Assembly: GCF_001613245.1 (NCBI RefSeq)
Contig: NZ_BDBZ01000035.1
Location: 248,001 to 312,000 of the forward strand
Direction: 5' to 3'
DNA: 64,000 nucleotides
DNA from: Nocardia speluncae NBRC 108251
Lineage (GTDB): Bacteria > Actinomycetota > Actinomycetes > Mycobacteriales > Mycobacteriaceae
Shown: positions 8,472-16,807 of the stretch, piece by piece
Position numbering within the stretch: the first letter of the stretch is position 1
How the letters are laid out: every line of letters starts with the position of its first letter
Program-made: the position numbers and the translations under genes
The notes under the pieces: generated by a model
Database searches by the model: none
The model's input: the letters and a program-made list of their open reading frames with translations, nothing else
What the model was told of the DNA's origin: nothing

Positions 8472-9911
8472 ATGGCGCTGACACATCCGGCGCATTCGCC
8501 GGACAACGATCGGGACCGGGTCGCGGTGAACCCGGTGTTCACGCGGGAACCGCTCGAGCTACCGCGTAACCGGCTACCCGCCGACGAAATCGACAGTGAT
8601 ACCGCCTACCAGATCGTGCACGACGAACTTCTGCTCGACGGTAATGCCCGGCTCAATCTCGCGACCTTCGTCACCACCTGGATGGAACCGGCGGCGCAGA
8701 CGCTGATGAGTGAGTGTTTCGACAAGAACATGATCGACAAGGACGAATATCCGCGCACCGCGGAGCTCGAGCAGCGATGTGTGCGGGTGCTCGCCGACCT
8801 CTGGCATGCCGAGGACCCCGGCCATGCCGTCGGTTGTTCCACCACCGGGTCGAGTGAGGCATGCATGCTCGCCGGGCTGGCGTTGAAACGACGGTGGCAG
8901 CAGCGGCGGCGCGCCGCCGGGCAGCCGGTCGACCGGCCCAATCTGGTGATGGGCAGCAATGTCCAGGTGTGCTGGGAGAAGTTCGCCGAGTACTGGGATG
9001 TCGAAGCGCGCCTCGTGCCGATGTCGGGGGAGCGGTTTCATCTGACGGCCGACGAGGCGGCGGCGCACTGCGATGACAACACCATCGGAGTGGTCGCGGT
9101 CCTCGGTTCCACGTTCGATGGCAGTTACGAACCGGTGGCCGAGATCTGCGCGGCACTGGACAAGCTGCGCGACGAACGCGGCTGGGATATTCCGGTGCAT
9201 GTGGACGGCGCGTCGGGCGCCATGTTCGCCCCATTTTGTGATCCGGACCTGGAATGGGATTTCCGGCTGGCGCGAGTGGCCTCGATCAACACCTCGGGGC
9301 ACAAATACGGGCTGGTCTATCCGGGCGTGGGCTGGGTGCTGTGGCGGGACGCCGCGGCGCTGCCGGAGGAACTGGTGTTCCGGGTCAACTACCTGGGTGG
9401 TCAGATGCCGACTTTCGCGCTGAACTTCTCCCGGCCCGGCGCGCAGGTGGTGGCGCAGTATTACACCTTCCTGCGGCTGGGCCGTCGTGGTTACGAACGA
9501 GTGCAGGGCTACTCCCGGGAAGTAGCCGCGGCGCTAGCCGACCGGATCGCGCAGCTGGGCCCGTTCCGGCTGATCACCGATGGTCGCCAGCTCCCGGTTT
9601 TCGCCTTCACACTTGCCCCGGAGGAGACCGGGTACTCGGTGTTCGATGTCTCCGCGGCGTTACGCGAACAGGGCTGGCTGGTACCCGCCTACACCTTCCC
9701 GGCAGACCGGCAGGATCTGGCGGTGTTGCGCATCGTGGTCCGCAACGGTTTCAGCCATGACCTGGCGGATCTGCTCGTCGGCGCGTTCGAACGGGCGTTG
9801 CCGCGGCTGCGCGCTCAACAGGCGCCGCAGCGGGGCGCGGAATCCGCGTCGTTCTCGCACGGTGCCGATATCGGTGTCCAGGGCGCGAATCCGGCCGGTG
9901 GCGGCCACTGA
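8472..9911 (+). CDS. gad: Glutamate decarboxylase (PLP-dependent)
   Basis: A 479-residue group II PLP decarboxylase that converts glutamate to GABA and CO2, consuming a proton. Landmarks are STTGSSEA (123-130) in the cofactor-phosphate region, HVDGASG (243-249) with the aspartate that pairs with the pyridine ring, and SINTSGHKYG (271-280), where Lys278 forms the Schiff base. The length is close to the 466 residues of enteric GadA/B. ATG at 8472 follows AGAGG. No GABA antiporter gene is adjacent, so a role in acid resistance cannot be read from context. A strong hairpin terminator follows at 9922. Confidence 0.95.
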   Translation: MALTHPAHSPDNDRDRVAVNPVFTREPLELPRNRLPADEIDSDTAYQIVHDELLLDGNARLNLATFVTTWMEPAAQTLMSECFDKNMIDKDEYPRTAELEQRCVRVLADLWHAEDPGHAVGCSTTGSSEACMLAGLALKRRWQQRRRAAGQPVDRPNLVMGSNVQVCWEKFAEYWDVEARLVPMSGERFHLTADEAAAHCDDNTIGVVAVLGSTFDGSYEPVAEICAALDKLRDERGWDIPVHVDGASGAMFAPFCDPDLEWDFRLARVASINTSGHKYGLVYPGVGWVLWRDAAALPEELVFRVNYLGGQMPTFALNFSRPGAQVVAQYYTFLRLGRRGYERVQGYSREVAAALADRIAQLGPFRLITDGRQLPVFAFTLAPEETGYSVFDVSAALREQGWLVPAYTFPADRQDLAVLRIVVRNGFSHDLADLLVGAFERALPRLRAQQAPQRGAESASFSHGADIGVQGANPAGGGH

Positions 9912-9921
9912 ATCCTGACCG

Positions 9922-9969
9922 GCGGGGTGGGCGCGGAGCCGATCGCCGGCCGCTCCGCGCCCACCCCGC
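9922..9969. terminator. Bidirectional hairpin terminator
   Basis: A perfect 18-bp stem, GCGGGGTGGGCGCGGAGC paired with its complement, with a 12-base loop. It lies between the convergent gad and His-rich secreted protein genes. There is no T-run, as is common in actinobacterial terminators. Confidence 0.75.
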
Positions 9970-10002
9970 GGGTGTCCGCTGAATGGTGAACCGTTGGGCA
10001 GG

Positions 10003-10356
10003 TCAGAAAGCGCTGCCGGTGCGCGGCAGGAGCCAGGGCAGCGGCAGGCCGTGGCCGAAACCGTTGCCGTGGTTCCAGCCGCGGTTCCAGCCGGGATGGC
10101 CGTGACGGTTGCGGTGGCCGCGGTCCCACCCCGCGCCGTGGTTGTGCCGGCCGTTCCAGCTGTGATCGCGCCGACCGTGACCGTGACCGTGACCATGGCG
10201 GCCGGGACGACTGACGTCTTCGGCCTCGCTGCTTGCCGTGACCGCCACCGGATCGGCCAGGGCAGGGGCGGCGGTGAGGGCAAGTGGAGCCACCGCGATC
10301 ACCGCGGTGGCGGCGATACGGGTGACGAAACGTTGGGTGCGTGAACTACGGCGCAT
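10003..10356 (-). CDS. Secreted His/Gly/Trp-rich small protein
   Basis: A 117-residue protein with a classic Sec signal peptide: an Arg-rich start, a hydrophobic core at residues 14-30 and a probable cut after ALA (residue 34). The mature 83 residues are rich in His, Gly, Asn, Trp and Arg, including GHGHGHGHGRRDH and repeated HGNG/NRGW-like units, and contain no cysteine. Such composition suggests metal or acid-surface binding in the cell envelope, but no family is recognised. ATG at 10356 follows GAGGACCGAACC. It converges with gad across a strong hairpin. Confidence 0.75.
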   Translation of the reverse strand: MRRSSRTQRFVTRIAATAVIAVAPLALTAAPALADPVAVTASSEAEDVSRPGRHGHGHGHGRRDHSWNGRHNHGAGWDRGHRNRHGHPGWNRGWNHGNGFGHGLPLPWLLPRTGSAF

Positions 10357-10479
10357 GGTTCGGTCCTCTATCGTTTTCCCGCCCGCGGCGGGTGCTGTAT
10401 GGGCAATCGCTCTGTGGGAAGCGCGATTTCGATAACCAGGACCATACCGTTAAACAACGGCACATTCAATAGGTGTCCG

Positions 10480-11676
10480 TTAATTCGTATGATCGGCAGA
10501 CAGTGGCCTCGGCGGATCGAGCCTCAGCACGCATCGGGTACGACTGTAGATCGTCGGCATACATTCGTTGCAATGCACGCACGCCGATTCGGTGGCAGCA
10601 TCGGATTGGATGCGCCGCAACAGGTCCGGCTCACGCAGCAGTGCCCGGCCCATCGCGACGAAATCGAACCCCTCCGCCATCGCCAGCTGCATCGACTCCA
10701 GATCGGTGATACCACCCAGCAGTACCAGCGGCATGGACAGTTCGCGACGGAACTGCCGGGCCCGCTCGAGCAAATATGCCTTCTCATAAGGGTATTCGCG
10801 CAGGAATGCCTTGCCGACCATCCGGAAACCCCACCGCGTAGGCGCCGGTAGGGTTTTCGCGAACTCCCTGCGCGGCGCCGCGCCGTGGAACAACAGCATC
10901 GGGTTCAGCAGCGAACTACCCGCGGTGAGCTCCAATGCGTCGAGAGCGTCGTCGGCCTCCAGCCAGGCAGCCACCTGCAACGATTCCGGTAGCGTGAAAC
11001 CGCCCCGGATTCCGTCCTCCATATTCAGTTTCGCGGTCACCGCGACCCGGTCGCCGACTGCCTCGCGTACCGCGCGGGCGATTTCGCGCGCGAACCGGGC
11101 CCGATTCTCGAGCGAACCGCCGTAGACATCCTTGCGCCGGTTCAGTATCGGGCTCAGGAACGAACTCGCCAGATAGTTGTGCCCGAAATGGATCTCCACC
11201 GCGTCGAATCCGGATTCGACCGCGAGTTTCGCCGCCTCGGCGTGGGCGGCGACGAGTTCACCGATCTCGCCGATGGCCGGAACCTTCATCGGGGCCATAC
11301 CGAGCGGGCTGAAGAACCGGCTCGGCGCTACCGCCGGAACACGGTTGGATGCGGCATTGGCGACCGGGCCCGCGTGTCCGATCTGCGCGCTGGCCGCCGC
11401 GCCCTCCGCATGGACCGCATCGGTGAGCCGGCGCAGGCCGGGGACTGCTTCGGGACGCATATAGATCTGATGCCGATCGGTGCGGCCGCCGGGCGCGACC
11501 GCGCAGTAGGCCACCGTAGTCATCGCGACCCCACCGGCGGCCACCTCGCGATGGAATTCGATCAGATCGTCGGTGACCAGTGCGTCGGGGGTGCGTCCCT
11601 CGAAGGTTGCGGCCTTGATCACCCGGTTGCGCAGGGTGAGTGGGCCGAGAGTGGTGGGTGCGAATACGTCGGTCAC
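10480..11676 (-). CDS. NADH:flavin oxidoreductase, old yellow enzyme family
   Basis: A 398-residue FMN-dependent TIM-barrel enzyme of the old yellow enzyme group, which reduces activated C=C bonds. Family marks are an N-terminal LGPLTLRNRV, the substrate-anion pair in HFGHNYLASSFLSP, YGGSLENRARF, and C-terminal FMN-phosphate binding around MGRALLREPDL. The ending ACVHCNECMP resembles the Cys-containing tail of the 2,4-dienoyl-CoA reductase branch, but no separate NAD(P)H-binding module follows, so it is a single-domain form. GTG at 11676 has AAAGGAG upstream and overlaps the TetR gene stop (GTGA), so the two are translationally coupled. Confidence 0.9.
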   Translation of the reverse strand: MTDVFAPTTLGPLTLRNRVIKAATFEGRTPDALVTDDLIEFHREVAAGGVAMTTVAYCAVAPGGRTDRHQIYMRPEAVPGLRRLTDAVHAEGAAASAQIGHAGPVANAASNRVPAVAPSRFFSPLGMAPMKVPAIGEIGELVAAHAEAAKLAVESGFDAVEIHFGHNYLASSFLSPILNRRKDVYGGSLENRARFAREIARAVREAVGDRVAVTAKLNMEDGIRGGFTLPESLQVAAWLEADDALDALELTAGSSLLNPMLLFHGAAPRREFAKTLPAPTRWGFRMVGKAFLREYPYEKAYLLERARQFRRELSMPLVLLGGITDLESMQLAMAEGFDFVAMGRALLREPDLLRRIQSDAATESACVHCNECMPTIYSRTRCVLRLDPPRPLSADHTN

Positions 11677-12320
11677 CGGGACTCCTTTTGTGGCTGGTAC
11701 GTGCGGTTCGCGGGGGATGTGGAGAGGCCGGCGGGTTCGCCACGTCGGCTGTCTCCGGTGGATGCGGTGAGCCCGGCGACGACGAAATCGCGCAGGGTCG
11801 CCGCGGTGTGCGGGGATAGCGGCCGGTCTTCGGCGGCGGCGGCGCCGAAACGCATGATGATCAGGTCGAAGGCGAGCATCCAGCGGTATCGGCTCTCGCG
11901 TTCGTCCACGTGCGGCAGCAGTCCGGACCAGGAATCGATCCGGAACCACTGCTGCTGCCAGTGCAGGACCTGCCGGCCGATAACGCACTGCGCGAGCAGG
12001 CGTAGATGCAGCCGGCCCAGCGGGTCGGCCGCCAAATCGGTGAAGGGCGCGAGGACCGCGTCCACGATCTCGGCGACCGGGCGCGGTGCGGCGGTGGCCT
12101 CGGCCAGCCGGTCTGCCCACAGCGCGCCGAGCCGGTCCTCCAGCAGGGCCGCGAGCAGGGCCTCTTTGGAGCCGAAGTGGTAGTGGACGGCCGCGGCGTT
12201 GGCGCCCGCCTCGGCGCAGATGCGGCGCACCGAGACCTCTTCGTAGCGATCGGTCAGCAGTAGCCGTTCGGCTGCCGTGAGCAAGCGTTCCCGGGTGGCG
12301 GCCGAGACGTTCTGGGGCAT
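11673..12320 (-). CDS. TetR family regulator
   Basis: A 215-residue repressor. Residues 8-55 form the TetR helix-turn-helix, including VSVRRICAEAGANAAAVHYHFGSKEALL. The C-terminal ligand domain has no specific match I can name. ATG at 12320 is preferred over an upstream frame opening at 12443, since the family begins about 10 residues before the first helix. The stop overlaps the start of the old yellow enzyme gene. The palindromic site at 12350-12380 just upstream is the likely operator, implying self-regulation and perhaps control of the divergent acyl-CoA dehydrogenase-type gene. Confidence 0.9.
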   Translation of the reverse strand: MPQNVSAATRERLLTAAERLLLTDRYEEVSVRRICAEAGANAAAVHYHFGSKEALLAALLEDRLGALWADRLAEATAAPRPVAEIVDAVLAPFTDLAADPLGRLHLRLLAQCVIGRQVLHWQQQWFRIDSWSGLLPHVDERESRYRWMLAFDLIIMRFGAAAAEDRPLSPHTAATLRDFVVAGLTASTGDSRRGEPAGLSTSPANRTYQPQKESR

Positions 12321-12349
12321 ACGCGTAGTGAACCACCGCGCCGCGAATA

Positions 12350-12380
12350 TTTCAATCAATGATTGAAATACTGATTGAAA
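12350..12380. promoter_or_regulatory. TetR operator candidate with an extra half-site
   Basis: TTTCAATCA-A-TGATTGAAA is a perfect 19-base palindrome (12350-12368). A third copy of the half-site, TGATTGAAA, follows at 12372-12380. It lies 30 bases before the TetR start and in the shared promoter region with the divergent gene at 12536. Confidence 0.7.
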
Positions 12381-12535
12381 CCCCTGCTGCCGGTGCCCGC
12401 GCCAGTCGTTACCCGATCGCAAACGCCCAGACCGCACAGGCACGCCGCCACCCCGGTCGATCCTGGTCTACTGGTCTACGCATATCCCGTGATCGTCGGT
12501 GAAAGCCCGTTCGTCCGACCGGTTAGGAGACCACG

Positions 12536-13390
12536 ATGGCCATCGAGATTCGCGCGGTCACAGTCCTGGGCACCGGGGTGCTCGGCTCTCAGATCGCCTT
12601 CCAGACCGCCTACCACGGATACCCGGTACAGGCCTACGACATCAGCGAGACCGCCCTCGACGCGGCCGCCGACCGGCTCGCCGGTCTCGCCGCCACCTAC
12701 CGCGAGGAGGTGGTGGGCGCGACCGTCGAGCAGACCGAGCAGGCCCGCGCGCGCATCGCCCTCACCAGCGATCTCGCCGCCGCCGTCGCGGACGCCGACC
12801 TGGTGATCGAGGCCGTTCCCGAGGTACTGGACATCAAACGGCAGACCTATGAGAAGCTCGCCGCCGTGGCCCCCGCCCACACGATCTTCGCCACGAACTC
12901 CTCCACCCTGCTGCCCAGCGATATGCGTGAGTTCACCGGCCGGCCGGACCGGTTCCTGGCCCTGCACTTCGCCAACCAGGTGTGGAAGTTCAACACCGCC
13001 GAGATCATGGGCACCGACAGGACCGACCGGCAAGTTTTCCGGGCGGTGGTCGATTTCGCGTCCTCGATCGGTATGGTGCCGATCGAGGTGCACAAGGAGA
13101 AGTCCGGCTATGTCCTGAACTCACTGCTGGTGCCGTTCCTCAACTCCGCCATCGAACTCGCAGCCGGCGACTACGCCGAACCGGAAGCCGTCGACAAGAC
13201 CTGGCGGATCGCCACCGGCGCCCCGATGGGCCCGTTCCAGATCCTCGACGTGGTCGGGCTGAACACTCCGTACAACATCCTCGTCGCAGGTGAGGACACC
13301 CGCGAACTCGCCGCATGGCTGAAGGACAACTACATCGACAAGGGCAAGCTCGGGATCGCGACGGGCGAAGGCTTCTACAAGTATCGGTGA
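12536..13390 (+). CDS. 3-hydroxyacyl-CoA dehydrogenase (3-hydroxybutyryl-CoA type)
   Basis: A 284-residue single-function enzyme oxidising 3-hydroxyacyl-CoA to 3-ketoacyl-CoA with NAD+. The Rossmann motif GTGVLG is at residues 12-17. The dimerising C-terminal half carries the family segments ATNSSTLLPS, LHFANQVW (the catalytic-His region, H at about 145) and KEKSGYVLNSLLVPFLNSA. Length fits the FadB2/Hbd group rather than multifunctional FadB. ATG at 12536 is well placed after AGGAGACC. It is divergent from the TetR-old yellow enzyme operon, which suggests shared control of one degradation route for an unsaturated acyl substrate. Confidence 0.9.
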   Translation: MAIEIRAVTVLGTGVLGSQIAFQTAYHGYPVQAYDISETALDAAADRLAGLAATYREEVVGATVEQTEQARARIALTSDLAAAVADADLVIEAVPEVLDIKRQTYEKLAAVAPAHTIFATNSSTLLPSDMREFTGRPDRFLALHFANQVWKFNTAEIMGTDRTDRQVFRAVVDFASSIGMVPIEVHKEKSGYVLNSLLVPFLNSAIELAAGDYAEPEAVDKTWRIATGAPMGPFQILDVVGLNTPYNILVAGEDTRELAAWLKDNYIDKGKLGIATGEGFYKYR

Positions 13391-13411
13391 ATCCGAGGAG
13401 GGGCGACGGTC

Positions 13412-14677
13412 TCATTCCTCGAGCGCGGTGACGGTCGACCGCTCCGAACGGGTAGCCGCGACCAGTCGTCCGCGGTGCAGGACCAGCCGGTCCGCCGGGG
13501 CGCAGGCCACCGCGTCACGCAAACCACCGGCCCGGACCGCCAGCAGATCGGCCTGTGCACCTTCCACCGGACCGGCGGGCGGTAGACCCATCAGTTCCCG
13601 AGCGTCGCCGGTCACCGCGGCGCCGGCTTCCTGCGGTGTCAGATGGTCGGCTGTGATGAGCAGCATGGCGGTCTCGAACGGATCTCCGCTACCCACCGGA
13701 TTGAACGGGTCCTGGATATTGTCGGTGCCCGCGGCCACGCGCACCCCGGCATCGAGTAGCGCGCGCAGCGCCGTGAGGCCGCGGGGCTTGGCCGTCGGAT
13801 GATCGCGCGCCTGCAGGTACAGGTTGGTGATCGGCAGGGTGACCACGCCTATACCGGCCGCGGCGACGGCGGCGGCCACCCGGGCCGTGACCGCCGGACG
13901 GGTCATCCCCAGGCTCACACAGTGGCTTGCGGTGACCGGCATGGAATCGGGCCACTCCTGCACCGTATGGGCGAGCTGTTCCAGTGTGAGCATCTCGGGG
14001 TCGAGCTGTTCGTCGATATGCAGATCGACCCCGGCCCCGTGGGCCGCCGCGATCCGCAGCAACCGGCGCAGGTTCGCGCTGGGATCGGGCGTCTTGTGTG
14101 GATGGCCGCCGACGAAATCGATGCCGAGGTCGAGCGCCTCGTGTATCGCGGCGTCCTCCACCGCATACGGCGCCAGTGCCACCAGCTGGATATCCAGGAC
14201 CGCGGCGAGTTCGGCGCGCACCCGCAGCAGTGCGTGCACACCGCGCAGTGGCTCCGGGCCGGGCAGCAGGTTCACGTGCGACCGGATTGCGGTGGTGCCG
14301 TACGACAATGCGCGCAGTGCGGCCGTGCGGGCCCGGGCAGCGATACTGTCGACCGTCAGACGGGGGTTGTGGGATTCCCAGGACTCGATGGCCGCCGCGA
14401 GGTCGCCGAGCGGCGGCCGGATCTCGTCGAACGACAGCGCCTTGTCGAGGTGCACGTGCGGTTCGGCGAATGCGCCCAGCAGCAGATAGCCGGTGAGATC
14501 CAGGTCGAGGTCGCCGGCCGGTGCACCCACCGCGGGGACCACCCTTTCTACCCGGTCGTCCCGGAGGTGAACGTCCACCTGCCGGCCGTCGGTAGCGGTG
14601 ACGTTGCGCAGCACCGGAACCGGGCGGCCGTCGGCAGGCCGGAAGCTAGACGGCGAAATCGCGTTTGCGGATCGCAC
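13412..14677 (-). CDS. Cytosine-deaminase-like amidohydrolase
   Basis: A 421-residue metal-dependent amidohydrolase of the CodA/N-isopropylammelide group. Metal ligands are visible as HVHLDKA (His74, His76), the HIDE segment, the later SHC and the GTDN aspartate. Such enzymes hydrolyse C-N bonds in pyrimidine- or triazine-like rings. GTG at 14677 is chosen because AAAGGAG stands 6 bases upstream, inside the end of the preceding formamidase gene (32-base overlap). It is the last gene of the ten-gene minus-strand operon that begins with an ABC importer at 22615 and probably acts on the imported compound or an intermediate. Confidence 0.85.
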   Translation of the reverse strand: MRSANAISPSSFRPADGRPVPVLRNVTATDGRQVDVHLRDDRVERVVPAVGAPAGDLDLDLTGYLLLGAFAEPHVHLDKALSFDEIRPPLGDLAAAIESWESHNPRLTVDSIAARARTAALRALSYGTTAIRSHVNLLPGPEPLRGVHALLRVRAELAAVLDIQLVALAPYAVEDAAIHEALDLGIDFVGGHPHKTPDPSANLRRLLRIAAAHGAGVDLHIDEQLDPEMLTLEQLAHTVQEWPDSMPVTASHCVSLGMTRPAVTARVAAAVAAAGIGVVTLPITNLYLQARDHPTAKPRGLTALRALLDAGVRVAAGTDNIQDPFNPVGSGDPFETAMLLITADHLTPQEAGAAVTGDARELMGLPPAGPVEGAQADLLAVRAGGLRDAVACAPADRLVLHRGRLVAATRSERSTVTALEE

Positions 14678-15710
14678 AGTGCACTCCTTTCACGATGTCC
14701 ACGACCTGGGTGATCGAGAAGTCGGCGGCGGCGCTGAGGTACAGGTACGCCTCGCTCGGCGTCATACCCGTCTGCGCGGCCAGGAAATCGACGCTGCGCC
14801 GGGCGCAGTCGCGCATCGCCATGTCGAGGTTCTCGTGCAGACCGAGCAGGATCCAATGCTCGCCGGTCTCGGCGAACGGGGCGCCGCCGTCGTGGCCCGG
14901 CAGCGATTTCTGTACGGTCAGCCGCGCGGTCACCCGCAACGACCCCTCCAGTGCGGTGAGTGCGATCTCGCCGTTGCCCTGGGCGAAATGCGGGTCGCCC
15001 AGATAGAAACCGGCGCCCTCGACCTGTATCGGCAGGAAAAGTGCACTACCGGTGACGATCTCGCGTAGATCGATATTGCCGCCGAACCGGCCGGGCGGGA
15101 TCGTGCTGAGCGGTTCCGCACCGCTCGGTGTCACTCCGCACAAGCCCAGGAACGGCCGCACTACGATCGGTGCGCGGCCGCCGCCGAACCGGTACTGGGC
15201 GTATCCGGTCGCATCGTCGAGCGCGCAGAACCGGCTGAACACTGCCGCGACGCTGCCGTCTGTTTCGCGCGGGAGGATATCCGGCAGGGCGCCCCGGCCG
15301 TGCCGGCTGGAAATGATTCCGTACGGGACCCGTGGCGTCAGGTCCAGGAAATCCACGCGCAGCCAGTCACCGGGTTCGGCGCCGCGTACCCGGACGGGGC
15401 CGAGGACGATATGCGGTCCCGGAGGTGGCTGCGTCCGGCGGAGATCGGATTCGGCCAGCGCTACGGCATCCGGCAGAACCTCGGCGGGCCGGACCCCGAA
15501 CCGCCCGAAATACGCCACCGGATCCCGGCCCTGATCCTCCATGAGTCCTTCCTGCGAGACCGTGTCGAAGGTGACGGTGTCGCCGCTGTCGATCACCAGA
15601 ATCGGTGGGGTATCGGGAACGGGTAACGAGCCCCACCGGACCGTCTCCGGGGTGCACCACAGGTAGTGGTTTGCATTACCGGGATCGATACCGGCGGTGA
15701 GTATCGCCAT
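14646..15710 (-). CDS. Acetamidase/formamidase family protein
   Basis: A 354-residue FmdA/AmdA-type amidase that hydrolyses short amides to ammonia and an acid. Visible family segments include PGDTVTFDT-like SGDTVTFDT near residue 42, GAEPGDWLRVDFLDL, PFLGLCGVTP and GFYLGDPHFAQGNGEI near the C-terminal half. The length is shorter than the 400 or so residues of classical formamidase. ATG at 15710 shares one base with the stop of the upstream allophanate-hydrolase-related gene. Within this operon it could release ammonia from a formamide or other amide produced by ring opening. Confidence 0.88.
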   Translation of the reverse strand: MAILTAGIDPGNANHYLWCTPETVRWGSLPVPDTPPILVIDSGDTVTFDTVSQEGLMEDQGRDPVAYFGRFGVRPAEVLPDAVALAESDLRRTQPPPGPHIVLGPVRVRGAEPGDWLRVDFLDLTPRVPYGIISSRHGRGALPDILPRETDGSVAAVFSRFCALDDATGYAQYRFGGGRAPIVVRPFLGLCGVTPSGAEPLSTIPPGRFGGNIDLREIVTGSALFLPIQVEGAGFYLGDPHFAQGNGEIALTALEGSLRVTARLTVQKSLPGHDGGAPFAETGEHWILLGLHENLDMAMRDCARRSVDFLAAQTGMTPSEAYLYLSAAADFSITQVVDIVKGVHCAIRKRDFAV

Positions 15711-16111
15711 CAGAGGTGATCCGCTGTGGCCGAGCGATGTTCGCGCCAACCACCCGGCGCGGTGATCTCGCGGACCGGATCGCCGGGGACAGGTGGCCGG
15801 CGGCACACCATGCTCAGCGAGCCCCGGCCGTCCTCGAGTTCGATCACGGACAGTTCCAATTCGGCAGGCTCCCGCGGTAGCAGGTTCTCCCGCAGGTCGG
15901 TGTAGGACACCTCGTAGATTTCGCCCGGGACCGGCCAACCGCCTTCGGCAACCCGGGCCAGCCCCGGGAACACGTCGCCGAACGAGAAGAAGCGGTACCG
16001 CGGCGCTGTGCGGACGGCGCCGAGATACCGCGCCCCGGCGAGCGCGTCGTTGAGCGAACCGCCGCGCATCGCTTGGCCATTGACGAACATGAGCACGACA
16101 TCGTCGGACAT
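15710..16111 (-). CDS. Stand-alone allophanate-hydrolase-related (AtzF C-terminal-like) protein
   Basis: A 133-residue protein resembling the C-terminal domain of allophanate hydrolase AtzF, a gamma-glutamylcyclotransferase-like fold. Matching stretches are FVNGQAMRGGSLNDAL, TAPRYRFFSF and PGEIYEVSY. In AtzF this domain decarboxylates the product of the amidase domain. Here the amidase domain is missing and the small protein stands alone, next to a formamidase. ATG at 16111 follows AAGGAGTTCCC. The stop TGA shares its last base region with the next start (TGATG). The exact substrate is unknown, but a small dicarboxyl-urea-type molecule would fit. Confidence 0.8.
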   Translation of the reverse strand: MSDDVVLMFVNGQAMRGGSLNDALAGARYLGAVRTAPRYRFFSFGDVFPGLARVAEGGWPVPGEIYEVSYTDLRENLLPREPAELELSVIELEDGRGSLSMVCRRPPVPGDPVREITAPGGWREHRSATADHL

Positions 16112-16153
16112 GGGAACTCCTTGTGCGGCGCAGCGCCTGCGGGATCGAAATGG

Positions 16154-16807
16154 TCAGCTGAGAGTGGTGTTACCGGGACCGCGTAATGCGTGGATCCGGG
16201 CGGCCGTGGTGGCCCGTTCGAGATCTCCGCTCGACAGGTCGTCGAGCAGGGCGCGGTGCTGGGAGACCGGTTCGTGGCCCGGCTGCTGGACGTAGTCGTC
16301 AGTGGGATAGAGAAAGGCCTGCCGCTGCAGGAACGACGAGGTGACCGGGGTGAATGCGGCGCGGTTGACGGCCATATGGAATTCGAGGTGGACCATCGAG
16401 TATTGCGCGCTCCCGACCCCGAATTCGCGCAGGGCGTCGCCGAGCGGGTCGAGGAGTGCGTACAGTGCCGCCCAGTCCACGGAATCGGTTTTTGCGGTGA
16501 GCATCTTCGCCGCGACCTGGTCGAACGCGACGCGCAGCTCGTGCAGTTCGGCGCGCGCCGTGGCATCGAATTCGACCACGACCAACTGGCCCCGGCGCAC
16601 CCGTTCCACCAAGCCTTCGCTGGTGAGGCGCTGCAATGCCTCCCGGATCGGAGTACGGCTCACGCCCAGTTCCTCGGCGATCTGCTCCTCGGTCAACCGT
16701 ATTCCGCCCGCGTACTCGCCGGTGGTGATCTGCTGGCGCAAGAACCGGTACACCCGCTCGCGGACGCTGACCTGATCGCCGGGGTGCAGGGTGCCGGGCG
16801 TGCTCAT
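16154..16807 (-). CDS. GntR family regulator (FCD type)
   Basis: A 217-residue regulator. The N-terminal winged helix (residues 12-75) contains LTEEQIAEELGVSRTPIREALQRL, a typical GntR recognition helix. The helical C-terminal part fits the FCD ligand domain. ATG at 16807 overlaps the stop of the shikimate-dehydrogenase-like gene (ATGA), so it is made as part of the operon. It is the only regulator in the cluster and is the likely reader of the pathway substrate. The 28-base palindrome before the first operon gene (22641) is a natural operator candidate. Confidence 0.9.
   Translation of the reverse strand: MSTPGTLHPGDQVSVRERVYRFLRQQITTGEYAGGIRLTEEQIAEELGVSRTPIREALQRLTSEGLVERVRRGQLVVVEFDATARAELHELRVAFDQVAAKMLTAKTDSVDWAALYALLDPLGDALREFGVGSAQYSMVHLEFHMAVNRAAFTPVTSSFLQRQAFLYPTDDYVQQPGHEPVSQHRALLDDLSSGDLERATTAARIHALRGPGNTTLS

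Noticed and set aside
5492..8542. 1016-codon open frame on the minus strand
   Set aside because: It is a frame-shifted shadow of the MFS and VOC genes and antisense to the PAP2/kinase fusion; no domain resembles a protein family.
10480..12336. 618-codon frame joining TetR region and old yellow enzyme
   Set aside because: The first part is a wrong frame through the TetR gene. A good ribosome site and GTG at 11676 give the normal enzyme length.
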